A stretch of DNA of 64,000 nt from Achromobacter sp. MYb9 (GCF_002975275.1 NZ_PCOQ01000012.1:106529-170528), one strand, 5' to 3'; positions 25,621 to 36,400 are shown, numbered from the stretch's first letter. Notes: generated from the sequence alone by a model not told the origin. Numbers and translations: made by a program.

Positions 25621-26540
25621 TCCACCTTCCGTTTAGCCGCCTGGGACTCACCGCCGCCTGTCTGGCGTTTTCGGCCGTCGCGCTTGCCGCCGATCCCCGC
25701 CCCGCCTTCACGCCGCCATCGGCGGCATCGCTGCCCGACACCGAGTTCGGCAAGATCGTGCGCCAGGGCGAACAGATCTTCCTGCACACGCCGAAGATGG
25801 CCGGCAAGTTCGTCGGCAACGATCTGAATTGCGCCAGTTGCCACCTGGACGCGGGCCGCCGTGCCGATTCGGCGCCCATGTGGGCGGCCTATGTGCTGTA
25901 TCCCGCCTACCGGGCCAAGAACGAACACGTCAATACCTTGGCCGAGCGCCTGCAGGGCTGTTTCCGGTTCAGCATGAACGGCAAGGCGCCTGCCGCCGAC
26001 GACCCCACGCTGACGGCGCTGCAAAGCTATATGTTCTGGCTGGCCAGCAAAGCGCCCACCGGCGTGGTGCTCGAGGGCCAGGGCTACCGCAAGCTGCCGG
26101 CGCCGGCGCAGAAGGCCGACTATGTGCGCGGCAGCGAAGTCTACGGCCAGTACTGCGCGGTGTGCCACGGCGCCGACGGGCAAGGCCAGAAGAACGGGAA
26201 ACACTGGGTATTTCCGGCCCTGTGGGGCGCCGACTCGTTCAATTGGGGCGCGGGCATGCACCAGATCGGCAACGCCGCCGGATTCATCAAGGCCAATATG
26301 CCGCTGGGCCAGGCCGGCATGCTGAGCGACCAGGAAGCCTGGGACGTGGCGTATTTCATGAATGCGCATGAACGCCCGCAAGATCCGCGCTATGCCGGCT
26401 CCGTTGCGGCGACCCGGGCCAAGTACCACGATTCGGATGATTCCCTGTATGGCATCGAGGTCAACGGGCATTTGCTGGGCAGCGATTCCCCGCCGCCAGG
26501 TGGCAAGCTGATCCAGGCCGCGGCCAAGCCCGCCGGCTGA
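25617..26540 (+). CDS. tsdA: Thiosulfate dehydrogenase TsdA (diheme cytochrome c)
   Basis: The 307-aa periplasmic protein has a signal peptide and two heme sites: CASCH (C72, C75, H76) and CAVCH (C180, C183, H184). Between them GCFRFSMNG places C115 where TsdA enzymes have the Cys that ligates the active-site heme. TsdA oxidises two thiosulfates to tetrathionate, or does the reverse. Translation is coupled to tsdB by the ATGA overlap. The cysteine ligand and the gene pairing make TsdA much more likely than a generic cytochrome. No sox genes are in the window, so it probably acts as an auxiliary electron source or redox buffer. Confidence 0.85.
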   Translation: MIHLPFSRLGLTAACLAFSAVALAADPRPAFTPPSAASLPDTEFGKIVRQGEQIFLHTPKMAGKFVGNDLNCASCHLDAGRRADSAPMWAAYVLYPAYRAKNEHVNTLAERLQGCFRFSMNGKAPAADDPTLTALQSYMFWLASKAPTGVVLEGQGYRKLPAPAQKADYVRGSEVYGQYCAVCHGADGQGQKNGKHWVFPALWGADSFNWGAGMHQIGNAAGFIKANMPLGQAGMLSDQEAWDVAYFMNAHERPQDPRYAGSVAATRAKYHDSDDSLYGIEVNGHLLGSDSPPPGGKLIQAAAKPAG

Positions 26541-26669
26541 TCGCCCGGCGCGGCGGCAATCCGCCGCATCGGCGCCACGGAATCGCCCAGGCGCGGTAGC
26601 GGGTTTCCCCCTGCCGCGCCGCGCGATTTGCTAGACTTCCGGTCTTAGCCTCACACGCCAGCCATATTC

Positions 26670-27302
26670 ATGCACGCCAACTCCGGAAACGTCTTCATGG
26701 TCGTCGCGCCCAGCGGCGCGGGCAAGTCCAGCCTGGTCAAGGCCTTGCTCCAGCAAGACCCTTCCATCGAACTCTCCATTTCCTGCACCACCCGCGCGCC
26801 CCGTCCGGGTGAAGAGGACGGTCGTGAATACCGCTTCGTGACGCCCGATGATTTCAAGCGCATGCGCGAAGAGCAGAACCTGCTGGAATGGGCGGAAGTC
26901 CACGGCAATTTCTACGGCACGCCGCGCGACCGCATCGACGCGGCCACGCGCGAAGGCCGGGACGTCCTGCTGGAAATCGATTGGCAAGGCGCCCGCCAGG
27001 TCAAGCAGCGTTTCCCGGGCGCAATCGGCATTTTCGTGCTGCCGCCGTCGATCGAAGAGCTTGAAAGCCGGCTCAAGGCGCGAGGCCAGGATGCGCCGCA
27101 GGTGATTGCGCGCCGTCTCATGGCCGCAGGCGGCGAAATCGCCCACGCGCCCGAATGCGAATATGTTATTATTAATCAAGAATTTAGCGTAGCCTTGTCG
27201 GAACTGATACAAATCGTCAGTGCCGCGCGGCTGCGCTTTTCGTCTCAGGCCGCCCGCCACGCCCAGTTGTTCTCGCAACTTGGCATCCCGGCCGAACACT
27301 GA
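26670..27302 (+). CDS. gmk: Guanylate kinase
   Basis: The 210-aa kinase converts GMP to GDP. It has the P-loop [10 protein letters not shown] (about 13-22), the GMP-binding segment [34 protein letters not shown], and [13 protein letters not shown]. It is the first gene of a gmk-rpoZ-spoT block on the plus strand, joining GMP phosphorylation to the RNA polymerase omega subunit and to (p)ppGpp metabolism. The upstream 129-bp gap separates it from tsdA. Confidence 0.97.
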   Translation: MHANSGNVFMVVAPSGAGKSSLVKALLQQDPSIELSISCTTRAPRPGEEDGREYRFVTPDDFKRMREEQNLLEWAEVHGNFYGTPRDRIDAATREGRDVLLEIDWQGARQVKQRFPGAIGIFVLPPSIEELESRLKARGQDAPQVIARRLMAAGGEIAHAPECEYVIINQEFSVALSELIQIVSAARLRFSSQAARHAQLFSQLGIPAEH

Positions 27303-27346
27303 GCCGAACGCATTCTCCCTATCATCCATCAGCACCAGGTGTCCTA

Positions 27347-27550
27347 ATGGCTCGCATTACCGTCGAAGACTGTCTGAATCAAATCCCCAATCGCTTCAAG
27401 CTCACGCTGGCTGCAACGTACCGCGCTCGCGAATTGGCGCAAGGCCATGCCCCGCGCCTGGACAGCAAAGACAAGCCCACGGTCACTGCACTGCGCGAAA
27501 TCGCGGGCGGCCTAACCGGCGTGGAAATGCTGCGTAAAGTTCCCACCTGA
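27347..27550 (+). CDS. rpoZ: RNA polymerase omega subunit
   Basis: The 67-aa protein begins [19 protein letters not shown] and contains [12 protein letters not shown] and [13 protein letters not shown], the conserved omega signature. Omega helps assemble RNA polymerase and forms part of a ppGpp-binding site, which fits its position 22 bp upstream of spoT. Confidence 0.97.
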   Translation: MARITVEDCLNQIPNRFKLTLAATYRARELAQGHAPRLDSKDKPTVTALREIAGGLTGVEMLRKVPT

Positions 27551-27572
27551 TACTCTCCGGGGGGCGGCAAGC

Positions 27573-29867
27573 ATGGCTTTTCCCGGGCTGAAGTACGCTT
27601 CATCTGGTCTGCTTGCCGCACTACGTGCCGGCTCCCGTCTTGGGCGCCGCACGGGCAAGAAAGACAAAAAACTCGCTACGCCACCGTCCGTCGCCGCACA
27701 AGAAGCGGCGGACGCCACCGCCTCGCCGGTGGCTTCGCTGGCACCGCTGACCGAAATCATCGGCAGCTACCTCGACAAGAAAGATGTAGAGCGCGTGCGC
27801 GAAGCCTATCGCTTCGCGGACCAGGCGCATCTGGGCCAGTTCCGCGCCAGCGGCTCGCCCTACATCTCGCATCCCATCGCCGTCACGGAAATCTGCGCAG
27901 GCTGGAAGCTCGACGTCAACGCGTTGTCGGCCGCCCTGCTGCACGATGTGATGGAAGATCAGGGCATCGCCAAGCACGAGCTTGCCGAGAAATTCGGCCC
28001 TGAAGTCGCCGAACTGGTCGACGGGCTGTCCAAGCTTGACCGCCTGGACTTCGCCACCAAGGCCGAACAGCAAGCCGAGAGCTTCCGCAAGATGCTGCTG
28101 GCGATGGCGCGCGATGTGCGCGTCATCCTCATCAAGCTGGCCGACCGCCTGCACAACATGCGCACGCTGGACGCGGTCAATCCGGAAAAGCGCCGGCGCA
28201 TCGCCCGCGAAACGCTGGACATCTATGCGCCCATCGCCCATCGCCTGGGCTTGAACCTGCTGTTCCGCGAACTGCAGGACTTGTGTTTCGCGGCCATGTA
28301 CCCGAACCGCTACCAGGTGCTGTACAAGGCCGTGCTGGCGGCGCGTGGCAACCGCCGCGAAGTCATCACGAAGATCGCCGATTCGGTACGGGCTTCGCTG
28401 CCCGCCGCCGGCATCGAAGCGGAAGTGACTGGCCGCGAGAAAACGCTTTATGGCATCTATCGCAAGATGGTCGACCAGAAAAAGTCGTTTTCCGACGTGC
28501 TGGACATCTACGGTTTCCGCGTCATCGTCCATACACTGCCCGAGTGCTATCTGTCGCTGGGCACGCTGCATCAGCTGTATCGCCCGGTGCCCGGCAAGTT
28601 CAAGGACTACATCGCCATTCCCAAGGTGAACGGCTACCAGTCCCTGCACACGACGCTGGTGGGTCCGTACGGCACGCCGGTGGAATTTCAGTTCCGCACG
28701 CGCGACATGCATCATGTGGCCGAGGAAGGCGTGGCGTCGCACTGGCTCTACAAGGGCGCCGACCTGACCCTGAACGACCTGCAAAAGCGCACGCACCAGT
28801 GGCTGCAGTCGCTACTGGACATCCAGAGCCAGACCGGCGATTCCGGCGAGTTCCTGGAACACGTCAAGGTCGACCTGTTCCCCGACGCCGTTTACGTCTT
28901 CACCCCGCGCGGCAAGATCATTTCCCTGCCCCGCGGCGCCACGCCCGTCGACTTCGCCTACGCGATCCATACCGATATCGGCAACCAGGCGGTGGCCGCC
29001 AAGGTCAACGGCGAGTTCGTGCCGTTGCGCACTGAACTCAATAGCGGCGACACGGTGGAAATCGTGACGTCGCCGGCATCGCGCCCCAATGCGCAATGGC
29101 TCAACTACGTGCGCACGGGCCGCGCGCGCTCCGAAATCCGCCACTACCTTCGCACCGTGAAGTACGAAGAATCGGTGGCGTTCGGCGAGCGCCTGCTCAG
29201 CCAGGCGCTGCAAGAGCTGCACATGCCGATGCCCGCCACCGACGACCCGGCCTGGCAGAAGCTGGCGCGCAGCACCGGGGCCAGTTCGCGCGAAGAGATC
29301 CTGGCCGACATCGGCCTGGGCAAGCGCCTGGCCGCCGTGGTCGCGCGCCGATTCGCGCCCGAGCACCAATTGGTGGCCACCACTGCCGCCGCGGTGGACG
29401 AACTGACGTCGGCCCGCAGCGCCCCCATCCTGATCCAGGGCAACGAGGGCCAGGCCGTGCAGTTGGCGCCGTGCTGCGGCCCGCTACCCGGCGACCCGAT
29501 CGTGGCTGGCATGCGCATGGGCCATGGGCTGGTGGTGCATACCGCCGACTGCCCCGTGGCCACGCGCCAGCGCTTGCGCGAACCCGAACGCTGGATCAAT
29601 GTGGGCTGGGACGCACACACCGCCAAGCACCTGGCCACGCGCCTGGACATCGTCACCCGCAATGAGCGCGGCGTGCTGGGACGCCTGGCGGCGGAAGTCA
29701 CGGCTGCCGACGCGAACATCATGCACGTCACGATGCACGACGACGCGGTGTCCACGGTGTCTTTGCACCTGACCATCCAGGTCGACAGCCGCAAGCATCT
29801 GGCGCAAGTCATCCGCGCCATTCGGCACGTGCCGCAAGTGCAGAAGATCGTCCGAGTGAAGGGCTGA
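27573..29867 (+). CDS. spoT: Bifunctional (p)ppGpp synthetase/hydrolase SpoT
   Basis: The 764-aa RelA/SpoT enzyme has an N-terminal HD hydrolase domain (H100, H124-D125 in ALLHDVMED, KLADRLHNMRTLDA), the synthetase domain (GREKTLYGIYRKM, then YGFRVIVHTLPECY and PKVNGYQSLHTT), a TGS domain (VYVFTPRGKIISLPRGATPV), a middle region with CCGPLPGDPI, and a C-terminal ACT domain (NERGVLGRLAAEVTAADANI). The intact HD motif indicates hydrolase activity. The N-terminal extension before the HD domain (about 55 residues, basic then Ala-rich) is longer than in E. coli SpoT. A strong terminator follows. Confidence 0.97.
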   Translation: MAFPGLKYASSGLLAALRAGSRLGRRTGKKDKKLATPPSVAAQEAADATASPVASLAPLTEIIGSYLDKKDVERVREAYRFADQAHLGQFRASGSPYISHPIAVTEICAGWKLDVNALSAALLHDVMEDQGIAKHELAEKFGPEVAELVDGLSKLDRLDFATKAEQQAESFRKMLLAMARDVRVILIKLADRLHNMRTLDAVNPEKRRRIARETLDIYAPIAHRLGLNLLFRELQDLCFAAMYPNRYQVLYKAVLAARGNRREVITKIADSVRASLPAAGIEAEVTGREKTLYGIYRKMVDQKKSFSDVLDIYGFRVIVHTLPECYLSLGTLHQLYRPVPGKFKDYIAIPKVNGYQSLHTTLVGPYGTPVEFQFRTRDMHHVAEEGVASHWLYKGADLTLNDLQKRTHQWLQSLLDIQSQTGDSGEFLEHVKVDLFPDAVYVFTPRGKIISLPRGATPVDFAYAIHTDIGNQAVAAKVNGEFVPLRTELNSGDTVEIVTSPASRPNAQWLNYVRTGRARSEIRHYLRTVKYEESVAFGERLLSQALQELHMPMPATDDPAWQKLARSTGASSREEILADIGLGKRLAAVVARRFAPEHQLVATTAAAVDELTSARSAPILIQGNEGQAVQLAPCCGPLPGDPIVAGMRMGHGLVVHTADCPVATRQRLREPERWINVGWDAHTAKHLATRLDIVTRNERGVLGRLAAEVTAADANIMHVTMHDDAVSTVSLHLTIQVDSRKHLAQVIRAIRHVPQVQKIVRVKG

Positions 29868-29882
29868 CCTTTTGCCCTGGCG

Positions 29883-29914
29883 AAAAAAAGCCGGCGCTTG
29901 GCGCCGGCTTTTTC
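29883..29914. terminator. Bidirectional intrinsic terminator after spoT
   Basis: An A7 run, a GC-rich stem (AGCCGGCGC with GCGCCGGCT) and a TTTTT run serve both spoT on the plus strand and the convergent glnQ on the minus strand. Confidence 0.93.
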
Positions 29915-29929
29915 ATTTCCCGCCTCCGT

Positions 29930-30658
29930 TCACGCCACGTGTTGCAGGAAATCCTTCAGACGTTGGCTGGGCGGATTGCTAAGCAGTTCGGCGGGCGGGC
30001 CGTCGTGCGCGATCTTGCCCGCGTCGATGAAGATCAAGCGGCTGCCCACCTTGCGCGCGAATTCCATCTCGTGGGTGACGACCACCATCGTCATGCCCTC
30101 TTCCGCCAGGTCGCGCATCACCTTCAGCACTTCGTGGCGAAGTTCGGGATCCAGCGCGGACGTGGGCTCGTCGAACAGCATCAGCTTGGGCTTGATCGCC
30201 AGCGCGCGGGCAATCGCCACCCGTTGCTGCTGGCCGCCGGAAAGCTCCGACGGATAGTGGTTCATGCGTTCGCTGAGCCCGACCTTGTGCAGCAAGCCCT
30301 GGGCGAGTTCGCGCGCTTCACCGCGGTCTTGCCCACGCGTATGCACCGGCCCGAACATGACGTTCTCAAGCGCGGTCATCTGCGGGAACAGATTGAATTG
30401 CTGGAACACCATGCCGGCTTCGCGGCGGATTTCGCGCACCTGCGCGGCGTCGCCCTTCACGCTTAGCCCATCGACGAGCAAGTCGCCGCCGTTGATCGTT
30501 TCAAGCACGTTGATGCAACGCAGGAACGTGGATTTTCCCGAGCCCGACGGCCCGACCACCACCACGACCTCGCCCGCGTCGATGTTCAGCGAAATGCCGT
30601 TCAGCACCATGGACTCGCCGAAGTTCTTGGTGACGTTATGGAATTCAACCATGCTCAT
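29930..30658 (-). CDS. glnQ: Glutamine ABC transporter ATP-binding protein
   Basis: The 242-aa ATPase has Walker [10 protein letters not shown] (about 36-44), Q-loop [16 protein letters not shown] signature LSGGQQQR, Walker [13 protein letters not shown] and the switch His in [10 protein letters not shown]. It energises import through GlnP. It overlaps the end of glnP by 4 bases (ATGA), and its own end is 15 bp from the shared terminator. Assignment to glutamine follows from the neighbouring GlnH; the ATPase alone would only be a polar amino-acid importer subunit. Confidence 0.93.
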   Translation of the reverse strand: MSMVEFHNVTKNFGESMVLNGISLNIDAGEVVVVVGPSGSGKSTFLRCINVLETINGGDLLVDGLSVKGDAAQVREIRREAGMVFQQFNLFPQMTALENVMFGPVHTRGQDRGEARELAQGLLHKVGLSERMNHYPSELSGGQQQRVAIARALAIKPKLMLFDEPTSALDPELRHEVLKVMRDLAEEGMTMVVVTHEMEFARKVGSRLIFIDAGKIAHDGPPAELLSNPPSQRLKDFLQHVA

Positions 30659-31311
30659 AGTATGCGCATCCTTCTTTCCACCAGGTGCAGGCCCAGCGCC
30701 ATCAAGCCGGTCAGGATCAGGTAGACGATCGCGACGGCCGACCAGATTTCAACGGCGCGGAAGTTGCTGGCCATGATCTCCTGGCCTTGCCGCGTCAGTT
30801 CAGCAACCCCGATCACGATGAACAGCGAGGAATCCTTCAAGCTGATGATGCACTGATTGCCCAGCGGCGGGATCATGCGGCGAAATGCCACCGGCCCGAT
30901 GATATGGAACAGGATCTTGTGAAACGGCAGACCCATTGCCTGGCCCGCTTCCTTCAGCCCCTTGTGCACCGACAGCAGCGCGCCGCGGACGATTTCGGAA
31001 ATGTAGGCGCCGGAATTGATGATGAGCGTGACGATGGCCGCCCACTCGGCATCCACGCGAAGATTGGCCAGCAGCGGCAAGGCGAAGTAGATGAACATCA
31101 CCTGCACGACGATCGGCGTACCGCGGATGACCGCCACATATACCTGCGCGATGGCCGACAGGATCGGATGCCCGTATGCCCGCGTCACGCCCGATAGCGC
31201 GCCCAGCAGGAAACCGCCGACCAAGCCCCAGAACGTGATCTTGACGGTCATCAGCGTACCCTCAAGCAGGTTGGGTAGCGCGGCTTGAATTACACCCCAG
31301 TCAAACTCCAC
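30655..31311 (-). CDS. glnP: Glutamine ABC transporter permease
   Basis: The 218-aa inner-membrane permease is of the His/Glu/Gln/Arg/opine family, with about five membrane helices and the EAA loop [37 protein letters not shown] is typical of amino-acid permeases. The start is GTG at 31311, with a strong AGGGGG ribosome-binding site 6 bases upstream. It lies 157 bp after glnH, separated by a large hairpin that probably lowers permease expression relative to the binding protein. Confidence 0.93.
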   Translation of the reverse strand: MEFDWGVIQAALPNLLEGTLMTVKITFWGLVGGFLLGALSGVTRAYGHPILSAIAQVYVAVIRGTPIVVQVMFIYFALPLLANLRVDAEWAAIVTLIINSGAYISEIVRGALLSVHKGLKEAGQAMGLPFHKILFHIIGPVAFRRMIPPLGNQCIISLKDSSLFIVIGVAELTRQGQEIMASNFRAVEIWSAVAIVYLILTGLMALGLHLVERRMRIL

Positions 31312-31376
31312 GATATTCCCCCTATGGCGCCATCTTGCGCCGCATCATGGTGGGACCGCCGGGCGGCGGAAACGGC

Positions 31377-31446
31377 TCGGGGCCGTCCGCCGGAGCGCGG
31401 CGTTCCGGTTGGAACGTCCGGCGCCCTTACTGGCGGGCGGCCCCGA
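31377..31446 (-). other. Large stem-loop between glnH and glnP
   Basis: TCGGGGCCGTCCGCC (31377-31391) pairs with GGCGGGCGGCCCCGA (31432-31446) over 15 bp with one mismatch. A second hairpin (CGTTCC, GGTT, GGAACG at 31401-31416) lies inside. There is no T-run. Positioned between binding-protein and permease genes of one operon, it is likely a transcript-stabilising or partial-termination element, as known for enteric malE-malF and hisJ-hisQ intergenic stems. Confidence 0.65.
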
Positions 31447-31468
31447 ATGCAAAGCGTATGCGCATCGA

Positions 31469-32221
31469 TTACGGCTTTTTACCGAACCACTTTTCGTAGA
31501 TGGCATCGTACTGGCCGTTGGCCTTCAGGGTGGCCAGCGCCTTGTTCACTTGCGGGACCAGTTCGCTGCCCTTGGGGAAGGCGATGCCGTAGAAGTCGCC
31601 GCTCTTGACCGAACCCACCACCTTCACACGGCCCTTGCCGGCCGTATTGGCGTAGTACTGGACGTTTGGCGTGTCGTGCACGGCGGCATCCACGCGGCCC
31701 GTGGCCAGTTCAAGATAGGCGTTATCGATGTTGGGGAACAGCTTGAGCTTGGCGTCCGGCACCTGCGCCTTCAGGAAGTCCACCGTGGCGGTGCCCGTCT
31801 TGACGGCGACGGTCTTGCCAGACAGCGACTTGGCGTCCTTGATGTCGGTGTTCTTGTCGCCGACCAGAATGGCCAGGCCGCTTTCGTAGTACGGGTCCGA
31901 GAAATCGATGACCTTCTTGCGGTCATCGCGGATCGTGATGCCCGCCAGCGCGGCGTCGATGTTCTTCGTTTGCAGGCCGGGAATAATGCCGTTGAAGTCC
32001 ATCGGCTGCAGCTTGTACTTCAGGTTGAGTTCCTTGGCGACGGCCGCCCAGAGATCAATGTCGAAACCCACATAGGTATTACCCTGCTTGAATTCGAACG
32101 GCACGAAAGCGGTATCGGTGGCCACCACCAATTCCTTGCCTTGGGCCTGGGCGCCGGAGACGGCGCCGAACATGGCCACGGACAGGCCGACCAAGGCGGC
32201 GGCGACTTTACGTTTGATCAT
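31469..32221 (-). CDS. glnH: Glutamine-binding periplasmic protein
   Basis: The 250-aa binding protein closely matches E. coli Gln[58 protein letters not shown] and [12 protein letters not shown]. The signal peptide ends near SGAQAQ (residues 22-27). The ATG at 32221 has an AGGAG ribosome-binding site. It captures glutamine for GlnPQ. No sigma-54 or NtrC site is visible upstream, unlike glnA, so nitrogen control, if present, is not through an obvious local NtrC promoter. Confidence 0.95.
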   Translation of the reverse strand: MIKRKVAAALVGLSVAMFGAVSGAQAQGKELVVATDTAFVPFEFKQGNTYVGFDIDLWAAVAKELNLKYKLQPMDFNGIIPGLQTKNIDAALAGITIRDDRKKVIDFSDPYYESGLAILVGDKNTDIKDAKSLSGKTVAVKTGTATVDFLKAQVPDAKLKLFPNIDNAYLELATGRVDAAVHDTPNVQYYANTAGKGRVKVVGSVKSGDFYGIAFPKGSELVPQVNKALATLKANGQYDAIYEKWFGKKP

Positions 32222-32386
32222 GAAACTCTCCTCTTGGGGACCGTCGGCACCCCGGGGTTGTTGTAGGGGCATGATTCCTGGCTACGCCGGGGTCTCCGGT
32301 GCAACGTATTGGGGATCTTAACGCATCCGTCCCCACCGGACAGAGCTTAGAAAAATTACAATCCCCATGACACCCGGAGAATCCCC

Positions 32387-33421
32387 ATGCCCTACAAATA
32401 TGTACGCATTGCCGGAAATCGGCGTCAGGTTGGACAGGCGCTGGGCAAGCTGGCCCGTCCCCTCATGTCGGTATATTTGAACCAAAGCAGCACCTGGGAA
32501 GCCCTGCGGCCCTGGCGCGGGCACGCCTATGTGACCGAACTTGGACAACAGGCGCGCGCGGCGCTGCCGGCGCTTTGGGAAGAACTTGAAGGGCTGGCGG
32601 ACGGCCTGCGCATGCCGGTCGAAGACGTGCTGCTCTGGAATTGCCGCGGCGACCTGCTCCACAGCACCGGGGACGGCTGCACCTCGGTCGCCCTGAAGGC
32701 TGCCGACGGTTCACGCTGGATCGGCCATAACGAAGACGGCGACCCCTATCTGTACGGCCGCTGCCATCTGGTGGATGTCGCGCTGGACGACGCGCCCGGT
32801 TATCTCAGCTTCTACTACCCTGGCTCGTTGCCCGGACATACTTTCGGGGCCAACCGGGCCGGTCTGGTGCAGACCATCAACAACCTGCGCACCCGCCAGC
32901 GGCATGCCGGCGTGCCGCGCATGTTGCTCGCGCGGGCCGTGCTGGATTGCACGACGCTGGAGCAGGCGACAACCCTGCTTCGCGACCTGCCGCGTGCCGG
33001 CGGCTTCCACCATACGTTGGGCAGCGCCACGGACCCGCGCCTGATCAGCGTCGAGGCCACGCCTGGCGGAGTGTCCATCCTGGATGTCGGCACGCGCTAC
33101 GGACACGCCAACCATATGGTCCACCGCGAAACCCGGGGTCAGCCCCAGGTCGTCACCGAATCATCGCGCGAACGCCAAAACCGCATCGAAGGGATCGTGG
33201 ACGGCTGGTCGCCCGACACCGGCGGCGCCGACGTGCTGGCCGCCCTGCATGACACGCTGGGCGCGCTGCCCATCCTGCGCACGGATGCCAGGGACCCGGA
33301 CGGCGAGAACACGCTTGCCACCGCGGTATTTGAAATTCGGGACGACGACGTCGCGCTGCGGGTCTATGACCGCCGGGACAAGGCGGATATCGCATTGGAC
33401 GTGATGTCCGATCCCGACTGA
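32387..33421 (+). CDS. C45-family N-terminal nucleophile hydrolase (acyl-CoA:6-aminopenicillanate acyltransferase-like)
   Basis: The 344-aa protein resembles the peptidase C45/isopenicillin N acyltransferase family. These are made as proenzymes cleaved at a Gly-Cys bond to expose a catalytic N-terminal Cys; here STGDGCTSVAL gives G97-C98, within a conserved context (WNCRGDLLHS before, WIGHNEDGD after, FGANRAGLVQTINNL later). Bacterial members hydrolyse or transfer acyl groups on amides; none of the physiological substrates is clear. A GGAG ribosome-binding site precedes the ATG, and TACAAT at 32357-32362 could be its -10. It converges on the 5-oxoprolinase gene. Cytoplasmic: no signal peptide. 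Confidence 0.82.
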   Translation: MPYKYVRIAGNRRQVGQALGKLARPLMSVYLNQSSTWEALRPWRGHAYVTELGQQARAALPALWEELEGLADGLRMPVEDVLLWNCRGDLLHSTGDGCTSVALKAADGSRWIGHNEDGDPYLYGRCHLVDVALDDAPGYLSFYYPGSLPGHTFGANRAGLVQTINNLRTRQRHAGVPRMLLARAVLDCTTLEQATTLLRDLPRAGGFHHTLGSATDPRLISVEATPGGVSILDVGTRYGHANHMVHRETRGQPQVVTESSRERQNRIEGIVDGWSPDTGGADVLAALHDTLGALPILRTDARDPDGENTLATAVFEIRDDDVALRVYDRRDKADIALDVMSDPD

Positions 33422-33446
33422 GCGGGACCGGACATCGGGGCCCGCC

Positions 33447-36400
33447 TTACGGCGCGCCGTAACCGCCGCCGCCCGGCGTTTCCACGACGAACACATCGCC
33501 TGGATGCAGCTGGGCGCTGTCTTGCGGACCAAGCTCCTCGATGGAGCCGTCAACCCGTTCGACCGTATTGCGCCCCATCGCCCCCGGCTGCCCGCCCGCC
33601 AGACCGAACGGTGCGAACCGCCGGTTATTGGACAGGATGGCCGCCGTCATGTCTTCCAGGAAGCGGATGCGGCGCACGCCGCCTTCGCCGCCCGGGTAGC
33701 GGCCCGCACCGCCTGAGCCCTTGCGGATCTCGTAGGATTCCAGCCGCACGGGGAAACGGAACTCCAGCACTTCGGGATCCGTCAGGCGCGAATTGGTCAT
33801 GTGCGCCTGCACCACGGACGTGCCCGCGAAGCCCTCGTCGTGCGGGCCCGCGGCATCGATGCGCACCGGCCCGGCGCCGGTGCCGCCCGAGATGGTCTCG
33901 TAGTACTGATGGCGGGCATTGCCGAACGTGAAGTTGTTCATCGTGCCCTGGCTGGCTGCCAGCACGCCCAGCGCGCCGTACAGCGCGTTGACGATGCACA
34001 TGGAGGTCTCGACGTTGCCCGCCACCACCGAGGCCGGCGGATTCGGGCGCAGCATCGAACCTTCCGGCACGATGATCGACAGTGGCACGAGGCAGCCATC
34101 GTTCAACGGGATATCGTCGTTGACCAGGGTGCGGAACACATACAACACCGCCGCCACGGCGATCGCGCCCGGCGCATTGAAGTTGTTGTCCAACTGCGCC
34201 GACGTGCCGGTGAAGTCCACCACCGCGGTGCGCGCAGCGGTATCCACCTTCACGGCCACGCGGATGACCGCGCCGTTGTCCAGCGGGTATTCGTAGCTGC
34301 CGTCCTTCAGCACCGAAATCACGCGGCGCACCGCCTCTTCGGCGTTGTCCTGCACGTGACCCATATAGGCGCGCACGACATCCAGGCCGAAATGGTCGCA
34401 CATGCGCAGCAGCTCCTGCACGCCCTTTTCATTGGCCGCGATCTGCGCATGCATGTCGGCGATGTTCTGGTCCGGATTGCGCGCGGGCCAGCGGCCGGAA
34501 CCCAGGATGTCGCGGGCGGCCTGTTCACGGAACTCGCCGTTCTTCACCAATTGGAAGTTGGTGAACAACACGCCCTCGTCTTCCACCGTCTTGGAGTCTG
34601 GCGGCATCGAGCCCGGCGTGGTGCCGCCGATGTCGGCGTGGTGGCCACGCGACCCGACATAGAACAGAATCTGGCGTCCGTCGTGATCAAACACCGGCGT
34701 GATGACCGTGACGTCGGGCAAGTGCGTGCCGCCATGGTAGGGGTCATTCACCACATACGCGTCGCCCGGCATCATGCGGCCCGCATTCGCGTTCATGACC
34801 GTGCGCACGGATTCGCCCATCGACCCCAGGTGCACGGGCATGTGGGGTGCATTGGCGATCAGGCGGGCCTGCGCGTCGAAAATGGCGCAGGAGAAATCCA
34901 GGCGTTCCTTGATGTTGACCGAATACGCGGTGTTCTGCAGCCGATAGCCCATCTGCTCGGCGATCGACATGAACAGGTTGTTGAATACTTCGAGCATGAC
35001 CGGGTCGGCCTGCGTGCCAACCACGCGGCGTTCCTGGCGGACTTCCTCGCGACGGATCACGAAGTGGTCCTGCAACGTCAATTCCGCCTGCCAGCCGGGT
35101 TCGACCACCGTGGTCTGGTTGGGCTCGGAGATGATGGCGGGGCCCGCCACCACGTCGCCGCCCGCCATGTCTTCGCGGACATACAGGGGCGTGTCGCGCC
35201 AGGCGCCCGCACTGTACATGCCGACCACGCGGCGCGGCGCCAGCGCGCCCTCGCGCGTGCGCGACACGGCCGCTTCGCCAACGCGTTCGCCGCCACCCGT
35301 GGCTTCCACCGAAATGGTCTCGACCACCAGTTCGCGGTTCGGCATCAGGAAGGAATAGCGCTGCCGGTACGCCGCTTCAAAATCGCTGCGCGCCTGATCC
35401 AGGTCCGAAAACGCCACTTCCAATGCCGTGTCGGTGCCGCGGTACTTCAGGTGCAGGCGGCGCTGCACGCTGATGTCGCCCTCCGGCACGTGCTGGCGGC
35501 GCAACTCGCCCACCGCTTGCGAGGCCAGCTCATCCAGCTCGTCTTTCACCTGGCCCATCAGACTGGCGTCCAACACTTTTTCGACGGTCTTCTGGCGCAT
35601 GTCCGTCTGATCGGCCAGCCCCATGCCGTAGGCCGACAGCACGCCGCCCAGCGGGTGTGCGAAGACCGTCGTCATGCCCAGGGCATCGGCCACCAGGCAG
35701 GCATGCTGGCCGCCAGCGCCGCCGAATACGGTCAGCGCATATTCCGTCACGTCGTGGCCGCGCTGCACTGAAATGCGCTTGATGGCTTCCGCCATGTTGC
35801 CCACGGCGATTTCGAGAAAGCCCTCGGCCAGTTGCTCTGGCGTCATCTCTCGACCCGTCGCCGCGCGCACCTCGTCCGACATGGCGGTGAAGCGGTCCAC
35901 CACGGCGTCGCGGTCCAGCGCTTCATTGGCGTCGGGACCGAAAACCTTGGGAAAGAAGTCGGGCTGGATCTTGCCCAGCAGCACGTTGCAGTCCGTCACG
36001 GCCAGCGGGCCGCCCCGGCGATAGCAGGCAGGCCCGGGGTTGGCGCCAGCCGAATCGGGGCCGACGCGCAAACGCGCACCGTCGAAATGCAGGATCGAGC
36101 CGCCGCCCGCCGCCACCGTGTGGATGCTCATCATCGGAGCGCGCATGCGCACGCCCGCGACCTGCGTTTCGAATTCCCGCTCGAACTCGCCGGCATAGTG
36201 GGACACGTCGGTCGAGGTGCCGCCCATGTCGAAGCCGATCACTTTCGGGAAACCGGCGATTTCGCTGGTGCGCACCATGCCGACGATGCCGCCGGCCGGC
36301 CCGGACAGGATGGCGTCCTTGCCGCGGAAGCGGTGCGCGTCGGTCAGGCCGCCGCTGGATTGCATGAACATCAGGCGGATGCCCGGCAATTCGCCGGCCA

